Assembly (NCBI GenBank): GCA_034432595.1
Contig: DAOUBT010000086.1
Coordinates: 1-27,432, forward strand
Source: DAOTZR01 sp034432595
Lineage (GTDB): Bacteria > Chloroflexota > Anaerolineae > B4-G1 > SLSP01
Length of the DNA: 27,432 nucleotides
Direction: 5' to 3'
Part shown: positions 17,743 to 25,343 of the stretch, one piece after another
Position numbering within the stretch: position 1 is the first letter of the stretch
How the letters are laid out: every line of letters starts with the position of its first letter
The notes under the pieces: model-generated
Database searches by the model: none
The model's input: only the letters and a program-made list of their open reading frames with translations
Told to the model about the DNA's origin: nothing
Program-made: the position numbers and the translations under genes

Positions 17743-18702
17743 TCAGGCTTCGTTTGGCAAAAAGACCTCGCGCAGCAGACGGCGGAACGTGTCCACATCC
17801 GTACAGGTGACCAGCTCATGCCGGGCCTGCGAAGCCCCTTCAAGGCCGCGCAGATAACGCACCACGTGTTTGCGGAACTGAATGAGGCCCCACTTTTCAC
17901 CGTGGAAGGCGAGCATCTCCTCGAAATGGCGAGCGACAAGCGCGTAGCGCTCTTCCATAGGGACGGTGTGCCAGTCGCGGCGGGCGAAAATCCAGGGGTT
18001 GCCGATAGCCGCGCGCCCTATCATCACCGCATCGCAGCCGGTGTAGGTTTTCATGCGCCCAATGTCGGCCACAGTACGCACGTCCCCGTTGCCGATGACG
18101 GGGACACGCGCGATTTGCTTCACCTCGGCGATGGCGTCCCAATCGGCGGGTTCGTCGTAACGCTGCATGCGCGTCCGCCCATGGACAGTGATGAGGGAAA
18201 CGCCGCTTTCCTGTAGCACGTGCACCACCTCACGGTAGTTGCGCGAGCGCGCATCAATGCCAAGGCGGATTTTAGCGGTAATCGGCACCGGTACGCTTTG
18301 CACGAGGCGCTCGACGATGCGCCCGATTTTACGCGGGTCCTGAAGGAGCGCTGCCCCCGCTCCGCGCCCGAAAACCTTGGTCACCGAACAGCCCAGGTTA
18401 ATGTCAAAGGCATCGGGTTGAAAGGTCATGAGCCGCTGCGCCGCCTGCGCGAACAGCTCCGGATCGTTGCCGAAAAGCTGATAGATCAGCGGGCGCTCCT
18501 CCGGCACAAATTTGACAAGGCGCCACGTATCCGCGTTGGCCCGCACGATGCCATCTACGGAAAGTAGCTCCGTCACGCTGTAAGCGGACCCCATCTCCCG
18601 GCAGAGACGGCGGAAGGGACTATCGCAGAAACCCGCCATGGGGGCGAGCACAACATCGCCATAGATGGGAATCGTGCCGATGGAAAAGAGCGGACTTGCC
18701 AT
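17743..18702 (-). CDS. dus: tRNA-dihydrouridine synthase (DusB-like)
   Basis: A 319-aa FMN-dependent enzyme that reduces uridines in tRNA to dihydrouridine. The TIM-barrel motifs are present: VLAPMAGFCD (18-26), the catalytic Cys105 in DINLGCS, Lys144 in TAKIRLG, His174 in TVHGRTR, GNGD (204-207), and GCDAVMIGRAAIGNPW (222-237). The family usually has Pro after the catalytic Cys (GCP); here it is Ser106, a mild departure. Its ATG overlaps the hydroxylase stop by 1 nt (TAATG), so the two are coupled. It is the last gene of the kinase-hydroxylase-dus unit. The exact Dus subtype and target uridine are not certain. Confidence 0.93.
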   Translation of the reverse strand: MASPLFSIGTIPIYGDVVLAPMAGFCDSPFRRLCREMGSAYSVTELLSVDGIVRANADTWRLVKFVPEERPLIYQLFGNDPELFAQAAQRLMTFQPDAFDINLGCSVTKVFGRGAGAALLQDPRKIGRIVERLVQSVPVPITAKIRLGIDARSRNYREVVHVLQESGVSLITVHGRTRMQRYDEPADWDAIAEVKQIARVPVIGNGDVRTVADIGRMKTYTGCDAVMIGRAAIGNPWIFARRDWHTVPMEERYALVARHFEEMLAFHGEKWGLIQFRKHVVRYLRGLEGASQARHELVTCTDVDTFRRLLREVFLPNEA

Positions 18703-19334
18703 TAATCCTCAGGATACGTGCCGAAGACTTTATCCCACAACACGCTTGTGACGCCAAAGCGCTGATTGGGCGTTTGACCGTGATGGCGCATGTGATGCTG
18801 ACGAATGGTGTTGAAATAGCCCCAGCGCAGTTTAAAATGATGCGTGGCGTAATGCGTCATGTCATAAAGAAGGTAACCGAGGGCGAACCCGGAAAAAGTC
18901 GGGGCCATCCAGTAGGCCACGCCCAGGGCGTTAAAGATAAGCGTAAAGAGGCCGTAGAAAATCAACGCCAGCGGGATGCTGACAACAGGCGGCATCACAA
19001 GGCGCGTTTTGACCATGGGTTGAGCGTGATGCACCCCGTGGAAGAGGAAGGAAATCCGCTCCTGCCACGGCGTGCGCGGTGTGAAATGGAAGAAAAAGCG
19101 GTGCAACAGGTATTCGGCCAACGTCCACAAAAAGAGGCCAAGCAAGAGGCCCAACGGCAACACTATCCAGGAGACGCCGGCGGGCAGATTTTGCATCCCG
19201 CGCACAAAGAAGTACACCACCACCGGCAGCCAGATGACCAGCACGGTGACAGGTGATACGTGGGTGAAGAACTCCAAAAAGTCGGATTTGAACAGGCGAA
19301 TCGGTTCTTTGGAACGGGTAACGGGCTGTGTCAT
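18702..19334 (-). CDS. Fatty acid hydroxylase / sterol desaturase family protein (FA2H-like)
   Basis: A 210-aa integral membrane di-iron enzyme. Four hydrophobic segments (about 28-45, 55-75, 112-140 and 146-160) surround the His clusters typical of the superfamily: HRFFFH (His78, His83), HGVHH (His99, His102, His103), HYATHH (His161, His165, His166) and HHMRHH (His180, His181, His184, His185). The size and motif spacing are closest to the fatty acid 2-hydroxylase type, so it probably hydroxylates an acyl chain of a membrane lipid; carotenoid hydroxylation is an alternative. A GGGGAGG site precedes the ATG. It begins 31 nt after the Ser/Thr kinase stop. Confidence 0.9.
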   Translation of the reverse strand: MTQPVTRSKEPIRLFKSDFLEFFTHVSPVTVLVIWLPVVVYFFVRGMQNLPAGVSWIVLPLGLLLGLFLWTLAEYLLHRFFFHFTPRTPWQERISFLFHGVHHAQPMVKTRLVMPPVVSIPLALIFYGLFTLIFNALGVAYWMAPTFSGFALGYLLYDMTHYATHHFKLRWGYFNTIRQHHMRHHGQTPNQRFGVTSVLWDKVFGTYPED

Positions 19335-19365
19335 CCTAACCTCCCCAAAAGGATATCGTGCAAAG

Positions 19366-21357
19366 CTACGGCAGAATTTCCAGCTCGGTGATGTAGGCCG
19401 CGTTATCTACCGCCTGCGTGCGTCCGGCGGAGACGATGGGCAGGCGCTGACCGTCCTCCGGCGTGAAGAGGCCTACCCACAGCGTGTATTTGCCCGCGGG
19501 CAGGTCGGCAGGCAGGACGAGCTGCCGCGCGTCCACCACCACCGTGCCTGCTTTCCAGGAGTTGGTAGGTTTTTGGCCCTGTGCGGGAAGGCCATCCCCC
19601 CAGGCGACGATATCACCACGGCGATTGCGCACGTGGACAAAGACGGTGTAGGAACGATCCACGGTCTTGAAAGCGTGCCAGCGCAAGGTGTAAGCGAGGG
19701 TGTCGCCCGCGCGCGCGCGCATCGTCGGTACAACGGCCTCATCCAGGCTGATGAGAGATCCGTAGTTCACCTCCAGGCGGATAGGCGCATCCAGCCCATA
19801 GCTCACGGTCAGCGTGACCGTGTCCCCGGCAAGCAAAACCGTACCCGGCTCAGGCTGCTGCCGCAGGATGTGGCCCGTGGGTTCGGCGGAACGCTGTCGC
19901 TCCACCACCACGCGCAGCCCTTGCGCTTCCAGATTGGGCTGCACCAGATCCAGCGCGTAGCCCACCACCGAGGGCAGGGGATAGGTCCGCGCGGCAGCGA
20001 TGATGACGTGTACCTCGCTCCCTACCGGCACCCGTTGACCAGCGGCCGGCGATTGCTCCAGGATGCTGCCCGGCAAGGCGCTGGTGTCCTCGCGTTCGCC
20101 AGCGAGCACCAGCTTGAGTTGGGCACCTTCGACCAGCGAGCGCGCATCGGTAAAGCTCAAACCCAGGACATGCGGCACATTGACCTGCGGCAAGGGGGTC
20201 GGCGTAGGCGTGCCCGGCGCGCTGGTCACAGCGGTGGGGATGACGGCGGGCCGGGTCATGCGTTCGATGACCGTCTTCCACAGCGGAATCAGGCCCAGGA
20301 CGAGCACGAAGGCCAGCACCCCCAAAGCGATGAGCGCCCAGTCGGTGCCCGCCACGGTCTCTTCCGGTTCGGGCGCAGGGCCAACGGCGGGGGTGCCGGC
20401 AAAGGTCGGGGCAGGCCTGTTCGCTGCAGCAGGCGACGCCGGTGCCGGTGTGGGACGGGTAACAGCAGTTTGCGCCGGAGGAACGGCGGCGCGGTCCGTC
20501 ACAGGGGGGTGCGCCTGCGTTTCCGCCAGGCTCTGCTGCTGATATTCCACCAGCACGAGCCCGAATTGATCCGCATAACGATAGCGCATAGCCGGGTCCT
20601 TCGCCAAAGCGCGCAGAACCAGCCAATCCAATGCAGGCGGAATGTGCGGATTGATGGCCGAAGGCGGAAGCGGCGCCTCCTCCAGGTGCTTGCGGACCAG
20701 CGTATCCGCGTCTTCGGCGTGGAAGGGCGGGACGCCGGTGAGCATCTCGTAAAGGATGACGCCAATGCTGTACACATCCGAGGCGGGCACGGGCGGCTGA
20801 CCCGCGACGCGCTCCGGAGCAATGTAGTGCGGGCTGCCCCAGACGTGGGTCTCAGGTTGGGCGGTGGGGGCAGCGCTCTCCTGCACGGCGCGCGCGATGC
20901 CAAAATCCGCCACTTTGACCTGTCCGGCGCGCGTGATGAGGATGTTCTGCGGCTTCAGGTCGCAATGCACGATGCCAGCACGATGGGCATGGCCCACGCC
21001 AGCGCAGATTTGTTGGGCCAGGTTCAGGGCCAGAGGAATGGGAACCGGGCGCATCCGGTCAATGAACGCGCGCAGGTCCTCACCTTCTACCAGTTCAAGG
21101 ACGATGTAAGGACGACGGCCATCCACCCCCACGTCGTAGATGCGCACCACGTTGGGATGGTCAAGCCGCGCCGCCGCACGCGCTTCGTCCAGGAAGCGCT
21201 GACGAAAGGTCGGGTCGCTGGCGTAAGGTTCACGCAAAACTTTGACCGCCACCGTGCGATCCAGATAGAGATCACGGGCGCGGTAGACGGTGGCCATCCC
21301 GCCCGTGCCTAGCAGGTCGTAAAGCTGGTAGCGTTGATTGAGCACCACTGATTCCAT
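19366..21357 (-). CDS. PASTA-domain Ser/Thr protein kinase with a C-terminal beta-sandwich-like domain
   Basis: A 663-aa membrane kinase of the PknB type. The kinase domain (about 10-270) has GTGGMA (17-22), Lys39, HCDLKPQN (131-138), DFG (151-153) and APE (180-182). The usual HRD is HCD, so it is a non-RD kinase. A Pro/Ala-rich linker (280-338) precedes one membrane helix (about 340-359). Outside lie two PASTA domains (about 391-455 and 460-520), which in other bacteria bind peptidoglycan or lipid II. A further domain (525-663) has the pattern YTVFVHVRNRRGDIVAWGDG, LPAGKYTLWVGLF and is not PASTA. The ATG at 21357 is chosen over an upstream TTG because CGGAGA lies 7 nt before it. The hydroxylase gene follows 31 nt later. 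Confidence 0.94.
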   Translation of the reverse strand: MESVVLNQRYQLYDLLGTGGMATVYRARDLYLDRTVAVKVLREPYASDPTFRQRFLDEARAAARLDHPNVVRIYDVGVDGRRPYIVLELVEGEDLRAFIDRMRPVPIPLALNLAQQICAGVGHAHRAGIVHCDLKPQNILITRAGQVKVADFGIARAVQESAAPTAQPETHVWGSPHYIAPERVAGQPPVPASDVYSIGVILYEMLTGVPPFHAEDADTLVRKHLEEAPLPPSAINPHIPPALDWLVLRALAKDPAMRYRYADQFGLVLVEYQQQSLAETQAHPPVTDRAAVPPAQTAVTRPTPAPASPAAANRPAPTFAGTPAVGPAPEPEETVAGTDWALIALGVLAFVLVLGLIPLWKTVIERMTRPAVIPTAVTSAPGTPTPTPLPQVNVPHVLGLSFTDARSLVEGAQLKLVLAGEREDTSALPGSILEQSPAAGQRVPVGSEVHVIIAAARTYPLPSVVGYALDLVQPNLEAQGLRVVVERQRSAEPTGHILRQQPEPGTVLLAGDTVTLTVSYGLDAPIRLEVNYGSLISLDEAVVPTMRARAGDTLAYTLRWHAFKTVDRSYTVFVHVRNRRGDIVAWGDGLPAQGQKPTNSWKAGTVVVDARQLVLPADLPAGKYTLWVGLFTPEDGQRLPIVSAGRTQAVDNAAYITELEILP

Positions 21358-21386
21358 GTCCGATCTCCGCAAAAGATTGCTCCCAC

Positions 21387-21415
21387 AGTATACCCCAAAG
21401 TTGAAGCAACAGCAA
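21387..21415 (-). promoter_or_regulatory. Promoter for the Ser/Thr kinase operon
   Basis: On the minus strand TTGCTG (21415-21410), a 17-nt spacer and TATACT (21392-21387) sit 29 nt upstream of the kinase start. The -10 matches 5 of 6 and the -35 matches 4 of 6, with ideal spacing. Confidence 0.65.
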
Positions 21416-21564
21416 AAGGGATTTTAGCAGCCATAAAAGGGTATCAGACTGGCCGCATGTCCGGGCAGCAACAAGCGTGCAAGTCGTAGCTGGAGATGGG
21501 AAATGCGGTAAACGACCCTTTCAATGCCGGGCCGCAACGCTTTTCATCAGCCACCAGCCGGGAT

Positions 21565-21589
21565 GAGATAACCAGCCACCGGCTATCTC
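21565..21589 (-). terminator. Hairpin after the L,D-transpeptidase gene
   Basis: GAGATA (21565-21570) and TATCTC (21584-21589) pair, with an inner GCC/GGC. The hairpin lies 21 nt beyond the transpeptidase stop on the minus strand. No T-tract follows, so termination is uncertain. I see nothing else in 21416-21610. Confidence 0.4.
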
Positions 21590-21610
21590 CGAAATCATTG
21601 GCCCAGGCAC

Positions 21611-23092
21611 CTACTCGCGGATAATCACCAGCGTCCCCAAGGGCGCCCAGTCATACAGCGCCTGCGCGTCCCCGACGTTAAGGATGATGCAGCCAAACGA
21701 GGCCGGACGCCCCAGATAGCCGCTCCACAGGCGTTGACCGGCGGCGTTGATGGGCAATTCATGGATGCCGTTGTAAAAATCTGGACCCTCCAGGTAGATG
21801 CCCATGAAATACGGCATCTGCAAATCCCAGCGCGTCGCGTAAGCCTCCGGTTCCTTGAGCAACACCTGGAAGCGTCCCGGCAACGTCGGATAATCCGGCA
21901 AGCCGCTGGAAATGATGAACTCGAAGCGTGGACGGTCATCCTCATACGCGCGCAGGCGCTGCGTGCGCAGGTCAATCTCGATGCGCTTGCCCGGCACCAG
22001 GGGATACGGGAACAGCACATCAATGGAAGGGATGATGATCGTCTCGCCGGCATACAACTGATCCGCAGCGAGGCCGGGATTCGCCTCCAGAATGCGCCAG
22101 AGCGGCATCCCAAAGCGCCGCGAAAGAGCCGCCAGGCTATCCCCCGCGCGCACAACATAGGTCTGCGCAGGATGCTCGATGCGCGGGGAGAGGGTGTGCT
22201 GTCCTTCCCACAAGGCCGTGAGCGCATCTTGCGCGAGCGCATCCACATCGAGCGTGCGTTCCGTGCCCAAAAGCGGCAGCACCTGCGCCTCCAGCCAGCC
22301 GCGCAACGCCTCCTCATCCACGCGCAGGGTCAGGCCCGTCTCCTCGCGTTGTGTGCTGAACCACGCGCTCAAGGTCTCGATGGGCAAAACGGCGCGCGCG
22401 CTGAAACCGGTCAGCGGATCATCGAGCACCAGCACCAACGGCTCGCGCAACATCTCGCGCGCCTGCGAATAGGCCGGTTCGGGCGCGATGAGCTGCGCGG
22501 GATAGGTAAAGATCGCCAGCGTCACCTCCGTCTTTCCCGCCGCGATGGCCTGCTGCACGCGGATGAGGCTGGCCTCCACATCGAGCTTGCGCCCGTCCTG
22601 TCCGGGCAGGGCGGTGACGGTGCCAGGGCCGAACTGCAACGCTGCCTCGCGCGTGGGCCGATCAATCTCCGCGGTGAGGGCCTGCAAAGCGGCGCGGATG
22701 CGGGTCGGATCGGCGGGGGTCTGCCGCAGGGGCAGGTCCACGCCGGCGCGGGTGACGCGGCGCGCGTCCACCAGAGCGGCGAGGCCGGAGCGCTCCCGCC
22801 CGACGGCGAAAGCCGCGCGCGCCATTCCGTCCACATCATACCCGACCCCCAAGGAGGCGAGGGTGTAACGCCAACCCTTTTCCGCTACGCGCAGCACAAT
22901 CTGTTGTTCAGGAGCCGGGAAAGCCTCGGCAAGGCGCGCCCGCGCCGCCTCCACGGTCAAGCCGCCCACGTCAACCCCGCCCACTTTTATATGGGGATAA
23001 ATGAGCTCACGGTAGCGCAGGTAGGGTTCGGCAAAGAGATACGCGCCGCTCAGCAACGCCACAAGGAGGAGCAGCGCCACCGCAGCTTTCAT
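21611..23092 (-). CDS. LysM-YkuD L,D-transpeptidase
   Basis: A 493-aa exported enzyme that forms 3-3 peptidoglycan cross-links or attaches proteins to the wall. An N-terminal hydrophobic segment (1-21) acts as a signal anchor. The region 35-300 fits two PG_binding_4-like domains, one LysM follows (312-355, YVVRAGDSLAALSRRFG), then the YkuD domain (366-493). The catalytic Cys468 is in SFGCIILN with His444 in GIHELP, so the active site looks intact, although the usual final Arg after SxGCIR-type motifs is Ile-Leu. The ATG overlaps the HD-hydrolase stop by 4 nt (ATGA), so expression is tied to that gene. Confidence 0.93.
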   Translation of the reverse strand: MKAAVALLLLVALLSGAYLFAEPYLRYRELIYPHIKVGGVDVGGLTVEAARARLAEAFPAPEQQIVLRVAEKGWRYTLASLGVGYDVDGMARAAFAVGRERSGLAALVDARRVTRAGVDLPLRQTPADPTRIRAALQALTAEIDRPTREAALQFGPGTVTALPGQDGRKLDVEASLIRVQQAIAAGKTEVTLAIFTYPAQLIAPEPAYSQAREMLREPLVLVLDDPLTGFSARAVLPIETLSAWFSTQREETGLTLRVDEEALRGWLEAQVLPLLGTERTLDVDALAQDALTALWEGQHTLSPRIEHPAQTYVVRAGDSLAALSRRFGMPLWRILEANPGLAADQLYAGETIIIPSIDVLFPYPLVPGKRIEIDLRTQRLRAYEDDRPRFEFIISSGLPDYPTLPGRFQVLLKEPEAYATRWDLQMPYFMGIYLEGPDFYNGIHELPINAAGQRLWSGYLGRPASFGCIILNVGDAQALYDWAPLGTLVIIRE

Positions 23093-23517
23093 GCGTCACC
23101 CGCCTTCAAGCGACGGTAAGCGCGCTGATAGCGTTCCAGCCGCGCGGCGGTATCCGCTTCCCAGCGCGTGATGCGGCGGAGGTCCATGTTGTCCTCCAAA
23201 TCGGCCAGCTTCACTTGCCGCGCCAGGGGATGAGGCGCGATGCGTTCGATGAAAGCCTCGTAGGATTCGCCCGCGCGGCGCGTGAGGCAGTCGAGCGCCT
23301 CCACCACTTCGGCGGGATAAGCCTGCGCGCGCAACTCGTCGAGCGTGATGGGCGTGTCCTCAATCACGTCGTGGAGCACGGCGACCATGCGCGCGCTTTC
23401 ACCTTCGCAGCGCAGCATCACGCGCAGGGGGTGCAAAATGTAGGGCGCACCGTATTTATCGCGTTGTCCGGCATGGGCACGCACAGCTAAAGCGATGGCA
23501 TCTTCTAACGATGGCAT
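23089..23517 (-). CDS. RelA/SpoT-type HD-domain hydrolase (small, hydrolase-only)
   Basis: A 142-aa HD-fold metal-dependent phosphohydrolase. It resembles the N-terminal hydrolase half of RelA/SpoT and the Mesh1-type small alarmone hydrolases: HAGQRDKYGAPYILHP (His15, His29), VAVLHDVIEDT (His49, Asp50) and VKLADLEDNMD (Asp106). There is no synthetase domain, so if it acts on (p)ppGpp it only degrades it; other nucleotides are possible. Two start codons are in frame. The GAGAGG site abuts the first (23523) but sits 6 nt from the second, so I start at 23517. The gene leads an operon with the L,D-transpeptidase (ATGA overlap). Confidence 0.88.
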   Translation of the reverse strand: MPSLEDAIALAVRAHAGQRDKYGAPYILHPLRVMLRCEGESARMVAVLHDVIEDTPITLDELRAQAYPAEVVEALDCLTRRAGESYEAFIERIAPHPLARQVKLADLEDNMDLRRITRWEADTAARLERYQRAYRRLKAGDA

Positions 23518-23578
23518 AGGCATCCTCTCTGAACTCTCAGGTCGTCAGAAACGGCTGGGGCTGAAAACTGAACCTGCC

Positions 23579-23605
23579 ACAAGCATCCGGTCACGTGACG
23601 CTTGT
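23579..23605. promoter_or_regulatory. Nested palindrome, candidate operator
   Basis: ACAAGC (23579-23584) and GCTTGT (23600-23605) flank GTCACGTGAC (23590-23599), itself a perfect 10-bp palindrome. It sits in the 330-bp divergent intergenic region, 62 bp upstream of the HD hydrolase start and just downstream of that gene's candidate promoter, where a repressor would block transcription. Confidence 0.5.
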
Positions 23606-23617
23606 CTTCAATATTGT

Positions 23618-23645
23618 CTCATATTTGCATGAACTGACAAGTCAA
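23618..23645 (-). promoter_or_regulatory. Candidate promoter for the HD hydrolase-transpeptidase operon
   Basis: On the minus strand TTGACT (23645-23640), a 16-nt spacer and TATGAG (23623-23618). The -35 matches 5 of 6 and the -10 matches 4 of 6. The predicted transcript would start near 23611, immediately before the nested palindrome. Confidence 0.45.
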
Positions 23646-23733
23646 AAAGGGCGGGAGTCAAGTTTTGCTCTGGCGTGTCGGACAACTGCCCCGCAGGCAT
23701 CCGCACGGAGTCGGCTATGGGCACGTCAAAGTT

Positions 23734-23761
23734 TTGCAAGGTCCTTTTTTGATGCTACAAT
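23734..23761 (+). promoter_or_regulatory. Promoter for the nitrilase gene / folate cluster
   Basis: TTGCAA (23734-23739), a 16-nt spacer and TACAAT (23756-23761), about 80 nt upstream of the nitrilase start. The -10 matches 5 of 6 and the -35 matches 4 of 6. The remainder of 23518-23847 holds no gene I can support. Confidence 0.65.
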
Positions 23762-23847
23762 GATTGGCAATGGTCAGGAAGGTGGTCGTGAATCCATCCT
23801 GGCAGCGGTGAACCAGGCCGCGCTTACAGCCGACAGGGAGGCATCCG

Positions 23848-24564
23848 ATGCTCGTTGCTCTGATACCTTTGAAGACCAAACCCAGGTTACCCATAGAGAA
23901 CCTGCGCCATTTAGAAGCAGTCCTGGCGTCCATCGCGAATTCCCGGCCAGACTTGATTGTGTTGCCGGAGTGCACACTTACCGGCTACGTGTACGAAGAA
24001 GAAGACCTCGTCCAATTCGCCGAGCCTATCCCCGGCCAGACCGTTTCTACATTTGCCCAACTCGCGCGACGGTATCAGGTACATATATGTTTTGGCATGG
24101 TTGAACGGGAGGGAAACCGGGTATATGATAGCGGTGTTTTGTTGGATAGAGAAGGACGGATGCTTTTGGTACAACGCAAGCTGAGTGAAAAGCCGCCATT
24201 CCAAAACGGAGAGCGCGTGAAGGTAGCGGTGACCGAATGGGGCAAGGTGGCCATGTTGATATGCGGAGATTTGTTTCACGCTCAAACCGTAGCGCAATTA
24301 CCCGATGACCTGGATTGGGTGTTGGTGCCAATGGCGCGCGCTTTTGCCGGACAATCACCGGATCCACAGCGCTGGGAATCGGAAGAGCGGGCAGAGTACC
24401 TGAAGGCTGTAAAAGCCGTAGGCCACACGACGTTTCTGGTCAACGCATTGGAGGAAGGGGGCGAAGAGCCTTCGTTCGGTGGAGCGTTGATCGTGAATGG
24501 CGAAGGTAAGATGCTTGCGGAATCGCCTCACGGAAGTGATGCCGTGTTGTTGTATGAGTTGTAG
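23848..24564 (+). CDS. Nitrilase-superfamily carbon-nitrogen hydrolase
   Basis: A 238-aa cytosolic amidohydrolase. The Glu-Lys-Cys triad is visible: Glu41 in LIVLPECTLTGY, Lys111 in VQRKLSEKPPFQNG and Cys139 in AMLICGDLFH. The family hydrolyses amides or nitriles or condenses acyl groups with amines; the substrate is not given by the sequence. It is shorter than many members (about 260-300) but complete. A GGGAGG site precedes the ATG. The DNA looks clearly less GC-rich than its neighbours, for example in the AT-rich stretch around 24070-24190, which may point to a separate origin. A hairpin overlapping its stop codon separates it from the folate genes. Confidence 0.9.
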   Translation: MLVALIPLKTKPRLPIENLRHLEAVLASIANSRPDLIVLPECTLTGYVYEEEDLVQFAEPIPGQTVSTFAQLARRYQVHICFGMVEREGNRVYDSGVLLDREGRMLLVQRKLSEKPPFQNGERVKVAVTEWGKVAMLICGDLFHAQTVAQLPDDLDWVLVPMARAFAGQSPDPQRWESEERAEYLKAVKAVGHTTFLVNALEEGGEEPSFGGALIVNGEGKMLAESPHGSDAVLLYEL

Positions 24565-24600
24565 CTAACCCGCCGCTGTAGCGCTGTTAGCTATTTCATT
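24562..24600 (+). terminator. Hairpin between the nitrilase gene and the folate cluster
   Basis: TAGCTAAC (24562-24569) and GTTAGCTA (24586-24593) form a perfect 8-bp stem that starts at the nitrilase stop codon and is followed by TTTCATT. The T-tract is short, so it is probably a partial terminator or attenuator; the folate genes could be expressed by read-through. Confidence 0.5.
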
Positions 24601-24617
24601 ATGGGAGGAGGAAACGC

Positions 24618-25343
24618 ATGGACCTGGCAGGACGTGTGGCGCTGGTGACCGGTGGCGCGGTGCGATTGGGACGCGCTTTAGCGTTGGGCCTGGGCGGGCG
24701 CGGGGTGCGCGTGGCCTTCAGCTATAACCGCTCGCAGGAAGCGGCGGAGGAGACTTTACACCAGCTTGCAGCGCAAGGCGTACCCGGTTACGCGGTACGC
24801 TGCGATTTGAGTCAGCCCGGCGCAGCGCAACAGCTCATCGTGCAAGTGGTGGAACAGTACGGACGCCCCGATATCCTCATCAACAGCGCGGCAATTTTCG
24901 AGCCGGGCAACTGGGATACCACCACCGAAGAGCTTTGGGACCGCCACTTTGCCATCAATCTCAAGGCGCCGTTTTTTCTCAGTCAGGCTTTTGCCGCGCT
25001 CGATCCGCAGCGAGAAGCGGCTATCGTCAACATCGCCGATTGGCGCGGAGCGCGTCCCGGCACGGATCACATCGCCTATACGCTGGCGAAGGCGGGGCTG
25101 ATCGCCATGACGCGCAGTCTGGCGCAGGCCCTGGCCCCCTCGATTCGCGTCAATGCCATCGCGCCGGGAATGATTTTGCCGCCACCCGGCAAGGATGCGG
25201 CTTTTCTACTCGCCAAATCCACCGGCATCCCGCTGCAGCGCATCGGCGATCCGCAGGACATCGTGCGCGCCATGCTTTACCTGCTGGAGGCGGATTTCGT
25301 CACCGGCGAGCTGCTTTTCGTGACCGGAGGTGAGGAGCTATGA
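24618..25343 (+). CDS. Pteridine reductase-like short-chain dehydrogenase
   Basis: A 241-aa NAD(P)H-dependent SDR. The cofactor motif is TGGAVRLGRA (11-20), the TGxxxRxG form seen in pteridine reductases (PTR1, FolM) rather than the usual TGxxxGxG. NSAA (89-92) is in place of NNAG. The catalytic block reads IADWRGARPGTDHIAYTLAK: Asp, then Tyr 13 residues later, then Lys four after that. This is the Asp-Tyr-Lys arrangement of PTR1 in place of Ser-Tyr-Lys. With FolB-FolK and FolE following, it most likely reduces dihydrofolate, dihydrobiopterin or dihydromonapterin, and could replace a missing FolA. GGAGGAGG precedes the ATG; the stop overlaps the next ATG (ATGA). Confidence 0.9.
   Translation: MDLAGRVALVTGGAVRLGRALALGLGGRGVRVAFSYNRSQEAAEETLHQLAAQGVPGYAVRCDLSQPGAAQQLIVQVVEQYGRPDILINSAAIFEPGNWDTTTEELWDRHFAINLKAPFFLSQAFAALDPQREAAIVNIADWRGARPGTDHIAYTLAKAGLIAMTRSLAQALAPSIRVNAIAPGMILPPPGKDAAFLLAKSTGIPLQRIGDPQDIVRAMLYLLEADFVTGELLFVTGGEEL

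Noticed and set aside
19072..21312. 746-codon open frame on the plus strand
   Set aside because: It lies antisense to the Ser/Thr kinase and hydroxylase genes, both with full motif sets. Its translation is Arg/His/Gln-rich with no recognisable domain, as expected of a shadow frame in high-GC DNA.
21734..23119. 461-codon open frame on the plus strand
   Set aside because: It is antisense to the L,D-transpeptidase and has the same Arg/Gln-rich shadow composition.
23595..24104. 169-codon plus-strand frame through the divergent intergenic region
   Set aside because: It crosses the promoter and overlaps the nitrilase gene in another frame; no domain is visible, and the nitrilase frame has the catalytic triad.
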